Below, one piece after another: positions 1 through 9,440 of a stretch of DNA of 10,256 nucleotides. Source of the stretch: Hyphomicrobiales bacterium (GTDB lineage: Bacteria > Pseudomonadota > Alphaproteobacteria > Rhizobiales > Aestuariivirgaceae); contig JACMJT010000661.1 in NCBI GenBank assembly GCA_014380505.1, positions 1 to 10,256 of the forward strand. The letters run 5' to 3'. Made by a program: the position numbers and the translations under genes. Each line of letters opens with the position of its first letter. The stretch's first letter is position 1. The notes under the pieces were generated by a model. That model had not been told where the DNA came from. It did not search any database and was given only the letters and a program-made list of their open reading frames with translations.

Positions 1-2348
1 TCGGTGCTGGCCGGCTGCACCGGGTCCTCAGGCGGCACGTCCACCTCCTCCCCGGCCTGGTCCTCTGCGGTGGCCCTGTGTGGGGAGGCCGCGCGTGCGG
101 CGGCGCGCACGCCGACCGCGACCTTGTCCGGGTCCGGCTGCTCCTCGGTGGGAACCGGCGCGAACCGCAGCCACACCGCACCCAGCGGCGGGATGGTGAC
201 CGGGGCCGAGGCCGGATAGCCGTGCGAGGGGATCGCCTGGGCGACCACCTGGCCCAGGTTGCCGATGTGTCCGGTGCCGTCGTACACCTCGGCGTCGGTG
301 TTGAAGATCTCCTTCCAGACCCCCTCGGTGGGAAGACCGAGCCGGTGGTCCGGCCGAGGCTCGGAGGAGAAGTTCGTGATGCAGGCGATCATCTGCCCGT
401 CGCCGTCGTAGCGCAGGAAGGAGAACACGTTGCCACCGCGGTCGTCGGCATCGATCCAGGAGAACCCGGACGGGTCGGTGTCGCGCTTCCACAGCGCCGG
501 GTTCTCTTTGTAGACGGTGTTCAGGTCCTTGACCAGCCGCTGCAGCCCCCGGTGCCCGTAGTCCGCGCTCTGCCACCAGTCGACGCTGCGGGCCTCGGAG
601 AACTCCCGGCGCTGGCCGAACTCGGTGCCCATGAACAGCAGCTTCTTGCCCGGGTGGGCCCACATGAAGGCGTAGAACGCCCGCAGGGTGCCGAACTTCC
701 GCCACTCGTCCTGCGGGATCCGCTCGAACATCGAGCCCTTGCCGTGCACCACTTCGTCGTGAGACAGCGGCAACACGAAATTTTCAGAAAACGCATAGAG
801 CAGGCCGAAGGTCAGCTCATGGTGGTGGTGCTTGCGGTGGACGGTATCGCGCTTCAAATATTCCAGCGTATCGTGCATGAAGCCCATGTTCCACTTGAAG
901 CCGAAGCCGAGGCCGCCCGCATGGGTGGGCTGCGAGACGCCGGGGAAAGCCGTTGATTCCTCGGCGATGGTGACAGCGCCCGGTGTTTTGCCATAGGCTT
1001 CATGGTTCATGCGTTGCAGGAAGGCGATGGCTTCAAGGTTCTCGCGCCCGCCATGCTTGTTGGGAAGCCACTCGCCCGCTTTTCGCGAATAGTCGAGATA
1101 GAGCATGGAGGCGACCGCATCGACCCGCAATCCGTCGAGGTGATAGCGCTCGAGCCAGAACAGGGCGTTGTTGATGAGATAGCTCGCAACCTCACTGCGA
1201 CCGAAATTATAGATCGCCGTGTTCCAGTCCGGATGAAAGCCCCGGCGGGGGTCCTCATGTTCATAGAGTGCCGTGCCGTCGAAGCGGGCGAGGCCGTGTT
1301 CATCGGTCGGGAAGTGGGCGGGCACCCAATCGAGAATGACGCCGATATCAGCGCGGTGTGCTTGATCGACAAAATGGGCAAAGCCCTGGGGATCGCCGAA
1401 GCGCGCGGTCGGCGCATAGAGTCCCGTGGGCTGGTAGCCCCAGGAAAGATCGAAGGGATGCTCGGTGATGGGCAGAAGTTCGATGTGGGTGAACCCCATG
1501 TCGCGCACATAGGGGATCAAGTCCTTTGCCAGTTCGGCGTAGGTGAGAAATCCGTTACCGTCGCCACGTTTCCATGAGCCCAGATGGACTTCATAAATCG
1601 ACATGGGGGAGCGGCGGTGATCGCGGGCGGCGCGCGCTTCGACATAGGCTTGATCGCTCCAGATGAAATTGTCGGTGATAGCGATGCGCGATGCGTTCTT
1701 GGGCCGAAGTTCCGAGGCAAAGCCGAAGGGGTCGGCCTTGAGGGGCAGAAGCTTCCCGTCCGCACCTAACAACTCATACTTGTAGCTTTGGCCCGCGCTG
1801 GCGCCGGGCACGAAAATTTCCCACACGCCAGTGTCGAGACGCTTGCGCATGACATGGCGGCGCCCGTCCCAGCCGTTGAAATCGCCAACGACGGAGACAC
1901 GTCCGGCGTTGGGCGCCCAGACGGCGAAGTGAACGCCATCGGCACCCTCATGGTTCATGGGATGGGCGCCAAGCCTGTCGTAAAGGCGAAGATGGGTGCC
2001 TTCGGCGAGGAAATAGTCGTCGAGGGGGCCCAGCACCGGCCCCAGGCCATAGGCATCGATGAAAGACCAGGCATCATTTCCGCGCGTGGCCTCGTAGCGG
2101 ATTGTCTGGCGGTTCTTGAGCTTGACCTTGCCTTCGAAGAACCCAGCCTCATCACGCCGTTCGAGTTGGCCCAGCGCTGCGCCGTCAAGGCTCGTGGCTG
2201 TGAGCGTGTCGGCGCTGGGAACGAAGGCACGGGCGATCCAGCTTCGCCCGATTTTGTGCAGCCCCAGGAGCTTGAACGGATCGCCGTGCCGCCCAGAAAC
2301 GACGCCTTCGATTTCAGCTCCGCCCGTTTTCCACGAAGCCTCGGCCAT
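1..2348 (-). CDS. glgB: 1,4-alpha-glucan branching enzyme, chimeric, 3' end beyond window
   Basis: GlgB (GH13) cuts alpha-1,4 chains and re-attaches them as alpha-1,6 branches in cytosolic glycogen. The frame is open for 782 residues from ATG 2348 to the left edge with no stop. Residues ~1-105 resemble the N1 module and ~115-215 the CBM48 module (VVGDFNGWDGRRH); the catalytic barrel follows. The catalytic triad fits E. coli GlgB spacing: Asp410 in LRVDAVASM, Glu463 in IAEEST, Asp531 in LPLSHDEVVHGK. The usual C-terminal beta domain ends near PPLGAVWLRF (~720-730); at least 50 further Pro/Glu/Ala-rich residues follow. Up to ~530 the protein and codon use are like the neighbouring genes. From ~540 it is actinobacterial in style (FSWIDADD, NTDAEVYDGTG) with 94% G/C-ending codons. 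The N-terminal two thirds are secure as glgB; whether the whole is one natural gene is doubtful. Confidence 0.85.
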   Translation of the reverse strand, partial: MAEASWKTGGAEIEGVVSGRHGDPFKLLGLHKIGRSWIARAFVPSADTLTATSLDGAALGQLERRDEAGFFEGKVKLKNRQTIRYEATRGNDAWSFIDAYGLGPVLGPLDDYFLAEGTHLRLYDRLGAHPMNHEGADGVHFAVWAPNAGRVSVVGDFNGWDGRRHVMRKRLDTGVWEIFVPGASAGQSYKYELLGADGKLLPLKADPFGFASELRPKNASRIAITDNFIWSDQAYVEARAARDHRRSPMSIYEVHLGSWKRGDGNGFLTYAELAKDLIPYVRDMGFTHIELLPITEHPFDLSWGYQPTGLYAPTARFGDPQGFAHFVDQAHRADIGVILDWVPAHFPTDEHGLARFDGTALYEHEDPRRGFHPDWNTAIYNFGRSEVASYLINNALFWLERYHLDGLRVDAVASMLYLDYSRKAGEWLPNKHGGRENLEAIAFLQRMNHEAYGKTPGAVTIAEESTAFPGVSQPTHAGGLGFGFKWNMGFMHDTLEYLKRDTVHRKHHHHELTFGLLYAFSENFVLPLSHDEVVHGKGSMFERIPQDEWRKFGTLRAFYAFMWAHPGKKLLFMGTEFGQRREFSEARSVDWWQSADYGHRGLQRLVKDLNTVYKENPALWKRDTDPSGFSWIDADDRGGNVFSFLRYDGDGQMIACITNFSSEPRPDHRLGLPTEGVWKEIFNTDAEVYDGTGHIGNLGQVVAQAIPSHGYPASAPVTIPPLGAVWLRFAPVPTEEQPDPDKVAVGVRAAARAASPHRATAEDQAGEEVDVPPEDPVQPAST
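731..765. other. In-frame seam between two sequence types within glgB
   Basis: Codon use changes abruptly here. To the right (upstream in glgB) codons such as TTT, TCT, GAA, AAT and TTG are frequent: 11 of the last 47 before the seam end in A or T. To the left only 14 of 242 do. The change falls in the most conserved motif of GlgB, SHDEVVHGKGSM (residues 529-540), and the frame is kept. The exact joining base cannot be fixed because this stretch would be nearly identical in both parents; TCT at 762-764 looks like the right-hand parent and TTC-GAG-CGG from 728 leftward like the left-hand parent. A shared motif of this kind can make an assembler join two genomes, and can also support homologous recombination. 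Confidence 0.75.
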
Positions 2349-2361
2349 CGGTCGTCAACTC

Positions 2362-2364
<3 letters not shown>
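2349..2364 (-). promoter_or_regulatory. glgB ribosome binding site overlapping glgP stop
   Basis: On the minus strand the bases TAGGAG (2364-2359) contain both the TAG stop of glgP and a Shine-Dalgarno core, 10 bases before the glgB ATG. This supports the 2348 start and suggests translation of glgB is coupled to that of glgP. Confidence 0.6.
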
Positions 2365-4785
<2,421 letters not shown>

Positions 4786-4788
4786 GGT

Positions 4789-4794
4789 TCCCCC
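4789..4794 (-). promoter_or_regulatory. candidate glgP ribosome binding site
   Basis: The minus strand reads GGGGGA followed by ACC and then ATG at 4785. The purine run close to an ATG that gives a family-typical length decides in favour of 4785 over the upstream ATGs, but the spacing is short and it is not a canonical AGGAGG. Confidence 0.4.
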
Positions 4795-4959
4795 GTTTAC
4801 GTTTTCGGTTGGGGCTTGAATGGCAGGGCCGGAAAAAACTCGCATTGTTACCTTTTCTAGTCGAATCGCTGGGGCTCCAGGCCGGCGGAATTTTGCATGG
4901 CGCAAGGCAAGCGCCGTGGCAAGCTTGTCTTGCGGCGTTGCGTCAATGGGGCGCCTTAG

Positions 4960-5823
4960 CTATTGAGACACCGACAGCGTTGCAACGCCCGCCACGATCA
5001 GGAGGATTCCCACCCATTGGCCCCAGGAAACCTTTTCCTTGAGAAACACCATGGCGAGGATGACGGCGCTGGCGCCATAGGTTGAGATACCGATGGCCGC
5101 GAACTCCCGCCCCGGAAAATGCCCCGAGGCGCTGACGGCGATGACGGCCAGCACATCGAAAACCGCCATGAGCACGATGCCGTTCCAGTGCCGGAGTTGC
5201 AGCGGCGCCGGGAGCCGTTCGCCGGCCATGAACGGCAGGATGGCCAGCATCGCGGCGGGCCTTGAAATCCAGGTGGCCTCGATCTCGCCGATGGCCACGG
5301 CGGCATGCTGGCCAAGCACGAACGCCACCGCGTAGCCCACGCAGGACATGGCGGCGAAGAAAAGCAGGGCGGGCAGCTTGCCTTTTTCTACAGACCGGAA
5401 GCCGCCGTCTTCGTGACCCGAACGCGCCACCAACACCGCGCCGCCTAGGGCCACCACGGTGGCCGTCCATTGCAGCGGTGTCGGCGCCAATCCGGTCAGC
5501 ACGCCCCAGAGGAACACCAAAACTGGATAGGTGGCACTGAGCGGGGCCACGAGCGATATGGGACCAAGGCTGAAGGCTTTGAACAAGCCTGCCACGCCGA
5601 AACCATAGGCAATGCCGAGACCTGCCGCCAACAACAAGCCCATGGGCGAGGCTGTCCAAACGGTGCCCCTATAGATCACAAAACCCATGAGGAGCACGCC
5701 GCCCGCGATGATGACGAGTGCCGCCATGCGGAAGGGGCCGATACGCTCCGCAAGGCTGCGGGCCAGGACATCGTGCACAGACCAGCACAGGGCCGCGAAC
5801 ACGCCGAGAAGAACGACGGGCAT
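4960..5823 (-). CDS. EamA-family (DMT superfamily) inner-membrane transporter
   Basis: This is a 287-residue, highly hydrophobic protein with about ten predicted transmembrane helices by eye: roughly 1-20, 32-51, 61-81, 87-107, 117-134, 150-170, 185-200, 212-232, 240-262 and 268-284. It is arranged as two EamA repeats. Each repeat carries the family's conserved stretch: SLGPISLVAPLSATYPVLVF (85-104) in the first, and TYGASAVILAMVFLKEKVSW (248-267) in the second. Family members export metabolites such as amino acids or nucleotides, or move other small molecules; nothing here fixes a substrate. AGAGG lies 4 bases before the ATG. It points away from the flavin reductase gene and toward glgP, with a 174-base gap to the glgP ATG, so co-transcription with glgP is uncertain. 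Family confident; function unknown. Confidence 0.92.
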   Translation of the reverse strand: MPVVLLGVFAALCWSVHDVLARSLAERIGPFRMAALVIIAGGVLLMGFVIYRGTVWTASPMGLLLAAGLGIAYGFGVAGLFKAFSLGPISLVAPLSATYPVLVFLWGVLTGLAPTPLQWTATVVALGGAVLVARSGHEDGGFRSVEKGKLPALLFFAAMSCVGYAVAFVLGQHAAVAIGEIEATWISRPAAMLAILPFMAGERLPAPLQLRHWNGIVLMAVFDVLAVIAVSASGHFPGREFAAIGISTYGASAVILAMVFLKEKVSWGQWVGILLIVAGVATLSVSQ

Positions 5824-5856
5824 GGCCCCTCTTCATTCGCCAGTTGGATAAGCCCG

Positions 5857-5885
5857 GTGGTAGTTGGTCCTATGGGGCCGGTCAA
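5857..5885 (-). promoter_or_regulatory. possible sigma70-like promoter for the EamA gene
   Basis: Within the 103-base divergent gap (5824-5926) the minus strand has TTGACC (5885-5880), a 17-base spacer, then TACCAC (5862-5857). The -35 matches consensus at 5 of 6 positions, the -10 at only about 3 of 6. It would start transcription about 25 bases before the ATG. I found no comparable pair on the plus strand for the flavin reductase gene. Weak, position-based evidence only. Confidence 0.25.
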
Positions 5886-5926
5886 CGGGGCAGACAGTCC
5901 ACCTGCGGGTTTGCTAAGAAACTCCC

Positions 5927-6418
5927 ATGCTTTCGCCAGCCGATCCTCGCGCCTTGCGCTCAGCCCTGGGCGTTTTCGCCACCGGCGTCACCATCGTCAC
6001 AATGCGGGCGGCTAACGGGGAATTGATCGGCAACACGGCCAATTCCTTCAATTCCGTGTCACTCGATCCGCCGCTGGTATTGTGGAGCCTGGCGCGCAAC
6101 GCCTATAGCTTCAAGGCCTATGTCGCGGCCGATCACTTCGCCGTCAATGTGCTGCGCGAGGGACAGGAGGATTTGTCGGCCCGCTTCGCCAATTCGCTTG
6201 GCGACAAATGGCAGGGCATCGACTACGAAACCTGGGAGACCGGTTGCCCCATCATTCCCAATGCGCTTGCGATCTTCGAATGCAAGGCAGCTCACACCTA
6301 TGAAGGCGGCGACCATGTGATCTTCGTGGGCGAGATATTGAGATTCGACCATGACCCCCACGGCAAACCGCTGATCTTCTGGCGGGGCGGCTACCGTGCT
6401 ATTGATGAACAAAGGTAG
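5927..6418 (+). CDS. flavin reductase-like domain protein (FMN-binding)
   Basis: This 163-residue protein is a single flavin reductase-like domain, the split-barrel fold of small NAD(P)H:flavin oxidoreductases that supply reduced flavin to two-component monooxygenases. Visible signatures are GVFATGVTIVT (15-25), the FMN-binding stretch around GNTANSFNSVSLDPPL (35-50), FAVNVL (71-76) and GGDHVIFVGEI (127-137). The length is usual for the family and it is expected to be cytosolic. No monooxygenase partner is present in the window, so the physiological acceptor is unknown. The ATG at 5927 has only a weak purine stretch (AAGAA, 5916-5920) ahead of it, but the protein begins as relatives do. It ends 5 bases before sdaA and is almost certainly co-transcribed with it. 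Confidence 0.9.
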   Translation: MLSPADPRALRSALGVFATGVTIVTMRAANGELIGNTANSFNSVSLDPPLVLWSLARNAYSFKAYVAADHFAVNVLREGQEDLSARFANSLGDKWQGIDYETWETGCPIIPNALAIFECKAAHTYEGGDHVIFVGEILRFDHDPHGKPLIFWRGGYRAIDEQR

Positions 6419-6419
6419 G
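6413..6419 (+). promoter_or_regulatory. sdaA ribosome binding site overlapping upstream stop
   Basis: AGGTAGG contains the TAG stop of the flavin reductase gene (6416-6418) and lies 4 bases before the sdaA ATG at 6424. It fixes the start and suggests translational coupling. Confidence 0.5.
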
Positions 6420-6423
6420 CCCC

Positions 6424-7809
6424 ATGTTCCTTTCGGTTTTCGAGCTGTTCAAGATCGGTATCGGCCCGTCGAGCTCCCACACCATGGGCCCGATGGTGGC
6501 GGCCCGGCGCTTTCTTGAACGGGCCGGGTCCATGTCGCTGCCCCATGCCGGGCGGCTCACCGTCAGGCTGCATGGCTCCCTTGCCTTCACCGGCAAGGGC
6601 CATGGCACGGACCGCGCTGTAGTCTTGGGGCTTGCCGGCGAGACGCCGGAGGCTATCGATCCCGACCGGGTAGAACCCATTCAGGCCGAAATGGCGGCGC
6701 GGGGGCATATCACGCTGGCGAGCGGCAACCGGATCGCTTTCGATCCGGCGCGCGATGTGATCTTCGATTACGGCCCTGCCCTTCCCGGCCATTCCAACGG
6801 CATGGTGTTCCGCATTCTCGATGACGACAACAATACGCTTCTGGCGGAGACCTATTATTCGGTGGGCGGCGGCTTCGTGCAAAACGAGGCAGAGCGCCTT
6901 GCGGCATTGGCCCAGGGCAAGACCAAACCCAAGCTCGATGTGCCCCATCCTTTCGCAACGGCGGCCGAGATGCTGGAGATGGGCAAGCGCTCTGGGCTTA
7001 CGGTTGCTGGCATGAAGCGCGCCAACGAGAACGTGGGCCTAAGCGATGCCGATCTCGACCGTGGCCTCGACCGCATCTGGGACGCCATGGCGGCATGCAT
7101 GAATCGGGGACTCAGCCAGGGGGGCACGCTGCCGGGCGGACTCAAGATCAGGCGCCGGGCCTCAGATATCCTGCGCCAGCTCAAGGCGGAACAGGGCGGC
7201 AATGCGATCCAGCCGCATCAGGTCATGGACTGGCTATCGGTCTATGCGCTGGCGGTGAACGAGGAGAATGCGGCGGGCGGCAAGGTAGTGACGGCACCGA
7301 CCAATGGTGCCGCCGGCGTCATCCCCGCGACGATCCGTTATTATCTCGACCATTGCGTCGGAGCCGATGCAGCAGGTATCCGCACCTTTTTGCTGGCCTC
7401 CGCCGCCATCGGCGGGATCATCAAGCACAATGCCTCAATCTCGGGAGCGGAAGTCGGCTGCCAGGGCGAAGTGGGCTCGGCCTCCGCCATGGCGGCGGCG
7501 GGATTGTGCGCGGCTTTGGGCGGCAGCAACGAGCAGGTGGAAAACGCCGCCGAGATCGCCCTTGAACACCATCTCGGCATGACTTGCGATCCTGTCGGCG
7601 GGCTGGTGCAAGTGCCGTGCATCGAGCGCAACGCCTTCGGCGCGGTGAAAGCGGTGACAGCGGCCTCGCTGGCCCTGCGCGGCGACGGCAAGCATTTCAT
7701 GCCTCTGGACAATTGCGTCGAGACCATGCGCCAGACCGGCATCGACATGAGCGACCGCTACAAGGAGACTTCGACCGGCGGCCTCGCCGTCAATGTGGTT
7801 GAATGTTAA
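6424..7809 (+). CDS. sdaA: L-serine ammonia-lyase, iron-sulfur dependent, single chain
   Basis: The enzyme converts L-serine to pyruvate and ammonia using an oxygen-sensitive [4Fe-4S] cluster in the cytosol. The 461 residues comprise the beta domain (~1-155, starting [16 protein letters not shown]) fused to the alpha domain (~187-455, with [12 protein letters not shown] at 291-302), as in E. coli SdaA rather than the split Gram-positive form. Cluster ligands are visible: Cys346 in GAEVGCQGE, Cys388 in GMTCDPVGG and Cys399 in QVPCIER. The last residue is Cys461. Spacings of 42, 11 and 62 equal those I recall for Legionella serine dehydratase (343, 385, 396, 458), where the C-terminal Cys reaches into the active site and occupies the fourth cluster position. 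The start follows AGGTAGG, which overlaps the stop of the upstream flavin reductase gene. Its TAA overlaps the pgi stop on the other strand. Confidence 0.96.
   Translation: MFLSVFELFKIGIGPSSSHTMGPMVAARRFLERAGSMSLPHAGRLTVRLHGSLAFTGKGHGTDRAVVLGLAGETPEAIDPDRVEPIQAEMAARGHITLASGNRIAFDPARDVIFDYGPALPGHSNGMVFRILDDDNNTLLAETYYSVGGGFVQNEAERLAALAQGKTKPKLDVPHPFATAAEMLEMGKRSGLTVAGMKRANENVGLSDADLDRGLDRIWDAMAACMNRGLSQGGTLPGGLKIRRRASDILRQLKAEQGGNAIQPHQVMDWLSVYALAVNEENAAGGKVVTAPTNGAAGVIPATIRYYLDHCVGADAAGIRTFLLASAAIGGIIKHNASISGAEVGCQGEVGSASAMAAAGLCAALGGSNEQVENAAEIALEHHLGMTCDPVGGLVQVPCIERNAFGAVKAVTAASLALRGDGKHFMPLDNCVETMRQTGIDMSDRYKETSTGGLAVNVVEC
7806..7809. other. convergent stop-codon overlap of sdaA and pgi
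   Basis: The palindrome TTAA serves both genes. The sdaA stop is TAA at 7807-7809 and the pgi stop is TAA on the other strand at 7808-7806. There is no intergenic space and no hairpin with a T-run around it, so transcripts from either side probably run into the other gene before ending. Confidence 0.9.
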
Positions 7810-9428
7810 CCGCGGCTACGAAGATAGGCGGCAAGACCGGCGGTTGATGAGTCGAGGCCCTCCGTTCCGGTCTTGCCTGCGATAACCTGTTCAAGGCCCG
7901 TGGCGAGCTCCTTGCCGAGTTCCACGCCCCATTGGTCAAAGGCATTGATGTCCCAGATCGCGGCTTCAACGAAGACGCGGTGTTCGTAGAGCGCCAAAAG
8001 GCGGCCGAGTGTTTCGGGGTCGAGCTTTTTGTAGGCAAGGGTGAGGGAGGGCCGGTTGCCGGCGAAGGCGCGGTGGGGTGCGAGGCGCCTTGCCTCCGCC
8101 CTGCTCTTTCCGGCGGAGAGAAGCAGCTCTTCGGTTTCCTCCACCGTGCGTCCCAGCATCAGCGCCTGGGACTGGGCCAGGCAATTGGCGACGAGCAGGA
8201 TGTGATGCTTTGGCCTCCCAATCTCGTGGGGCTCGGCGGCGATGAGGAATTCAACGGGGACGATATCAGTGCCCTGATGCAGCAACTGAAAGAAGGCGTG
8301 CTGACCATTGGTGCCGGGCTCGCCCCAGACGAGAGGACCGGTCGCCATCTTGACCGCCGATCCATCCTTGCGGACATGCTTGCCGTTCGATTCCATGTCG
8401 AGCTGCTGGAGGTAAGCTGGAAAACGCGACAGGCGCTGGTCATAGGGAACGATGGCGCGCGAGGGATAATTGCAAATATTGCGATGCCAAACGCCGAGGA
8501 GGCCCATGAGAATCGGCAGGTTGCGGAGAACCGGCGCCTCGCGGAAATGCCGGTCCATGGCATGACCGCCGTCGAGGAAGCGGCCGAAATTTTCCGGTCC
8601 GATGGCGATCATCAACGGCAAGCCGATGGCCGACCAGATGGAATAGCGCCCGCCGACCCAATCCCAAAAGCCGAAGATACGGTTGTCGTCGATGCCAAAG
8701 GCCTTGACCTTGTCGATGGCCGTGGAGATGGCCGCGAAATGATCGCCGACCGCCGCTTCGCCAAGCTTGCCCGCGATCCAATTCCGCGCCGTGCGCGCGT
8801 TGGTCATGGTCTCGATGGTGGTGAAGCTCTTCGACGCGATCAGAAACAGCGTCGTTAGGGGGTTGAGCGTCTTCAAGGTATCGGCGATGTGGGCACCATC
8901 GACGTTCGAGACGTAGTGCAGGCGGGGGCCATCGTGATAGGGGGCGAGCGCCAGCGTCGCCATGGATGCCCCCAGGTCCGAACCGCCGATGCCGATATTG
9001 ACCACGTCGGTGATGTGGCTTCCACGCATTTCGCGGGCGAAGCGGCCCATGGCCTCAAGCACCGCGTTGACATCCGGCATGACATCCCGGCCATCCACCA
9101 GCACCGGCGTATTCGAGCGGTTGCGGAGCGCTGTGTGCAGAACGGCGCGGGACTCGGTGGTGTTGATGGCTTCGCCTGAGAACATGGCCTTGCGCTTGCC
9201 TGCCACGCCGGCCGCCTTTGCGAGGCCCGCCAGCAGCTTCATGGTGCTGCCATTCACGGCGCACTTGGAATAGTCGAGCAGGAGATCGCCAGTCTTGGCG
9301 GAAAGTTTGCTGAAACGCTTTGCATCGCGGGCGAAAGCGCGCCGCATGTCGGTGGGAGCGCCCTTCTTGTGGTGGGCGGCAAGGGCTGCAAGGGCCTTGC
9401 CCACGTCAGCCGGTTTTGCCTTGGCCAT
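7806..9428 (-). CDS. pgi: glucose-6-phosphate isomerase
   Basis: Pgi interconverts glucose-6-phosphate and fructose-6-phosphate in glycolysis and gluconeogenesis in the cytosol. The protein has 540 residues (549 in E. coli). Motifs run in the expected order: [11 protein letters not shown] (143-153), the phosphate-binding SKSFTTIET (199-207), PGI signature [15 protein letters not shown] (257-271), [17 protein letters not shown], and DQWGVELGK. Catalytic residues by comparison with E. coli E355/H386/K514 are Glu346, His377 and Lys506; the Glu-His spacing of 31 is identical. The ATG at 9428 has a run of six G just upstream and lies 12 bases after the pheT stop, so the two are probably co-transcribed. 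Its stop overlaps that of sdaA, which runs toward it. Nothing is missing or broken. Confidence 0.97.
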   Translation of the reverse strand: MAKAKPADVGKALAALAAHHKKGAPTDMRRAFARDAKRFSKLSAKTGDLLLDYSKCAVNGSTMKLLAGLAKAAGVAGKRKAMFSGEAINTTESRAVLHTALRNRSNTPVLVDGRDVMPDVNAVLEAMGRFAREMRGSHITDVVNIGIGGSDLGASMATLALAPYHDGPRLHYVSNVDGAHIADTLKTLNPLTTLFLIASKSFTTIETMTNARTARNWIAGKLGEAAVGDHFAAISTAIDKVKAFGIDDNRIFGFWDWVGGRYSIWSAIGLPLMIAIGPENFGRFLDGGHAMDRHFREAPVLRNLPILMGLLGVWHRNICNYPSRAIVPYDQRLSRFPAYLQQLDMESNGKHVRKDGSAVKMATGPLVWGEPGTNGQHAFFQLLHQGTDIVPVEFLIAAEPHEIGRPKHHILLVANCLAQSQALMLGRTVEETEELLLSAGKSRAEARRLAPHRAFAGNRPSLTLAYKKLDPETLGRLLALYEHRVFVEAAIWDINAFDQWGVELGKELATGLEQVIAGKTGTEGLDSSTAGLAAYLRSRG

Positions 9429-9431
9429 CGA

Positions 9432-9437
9432 CCCCCC
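9432..9437 (-). promoter_or_regulatory. candidate pgi ribosome binding site
   Basis: Six G residues on the minus strand lie 3 bases before the pgi ATG, inside the 12-base gap after the pheT stop. It is the only purine-rich stretch there and supports the 9428 start, though it is not a canonical Shine-Dalgarno sequence. Confidence 0.35.
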
Positions 9438-9440
9438 GTG

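Noticed and set aside
28..705. A 225-codon minus-strand frame rich in Arg and Gly.
   Set aside because: It is an out-of-frame reading of the glgB 3' part, which has clear GlgB motifs in the proper frame. Its Arg/Gly/Ala-rich composition is typical of shadow frames.
815..834. A run of four histidines in the glgB product, which might suggest an engineered tag.
   Set aside because: Histidine-rich stretches at this point (HRKHHHHE, residues 504-511) are natural in branching enzymes, and the surrounding sequence is conserved.
78..956. A 292-codon plus-strand open frame spanning the glgB seam.
   Set aside because: It is the complement of glgB, with no recognisable motif, and it covers two sequence types. 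Its openness follows from high GC.
4899..4933. Two small hairpins between the EamA gene and glgP: GGCGC/GCGCC around 4899-4915 and GCAAG/CTTGC around 4919-4933, considered as a terminator.
   Set aside because: The stems are only 5 base pairs and no T-run follows on either strand, so an intrinsic terminator is not supported.
7932..8858. A 308-codon plus-strand frame opposite pgi.
   Set aside because: It is antisense to a fully conserved pgi and shows no family motif.
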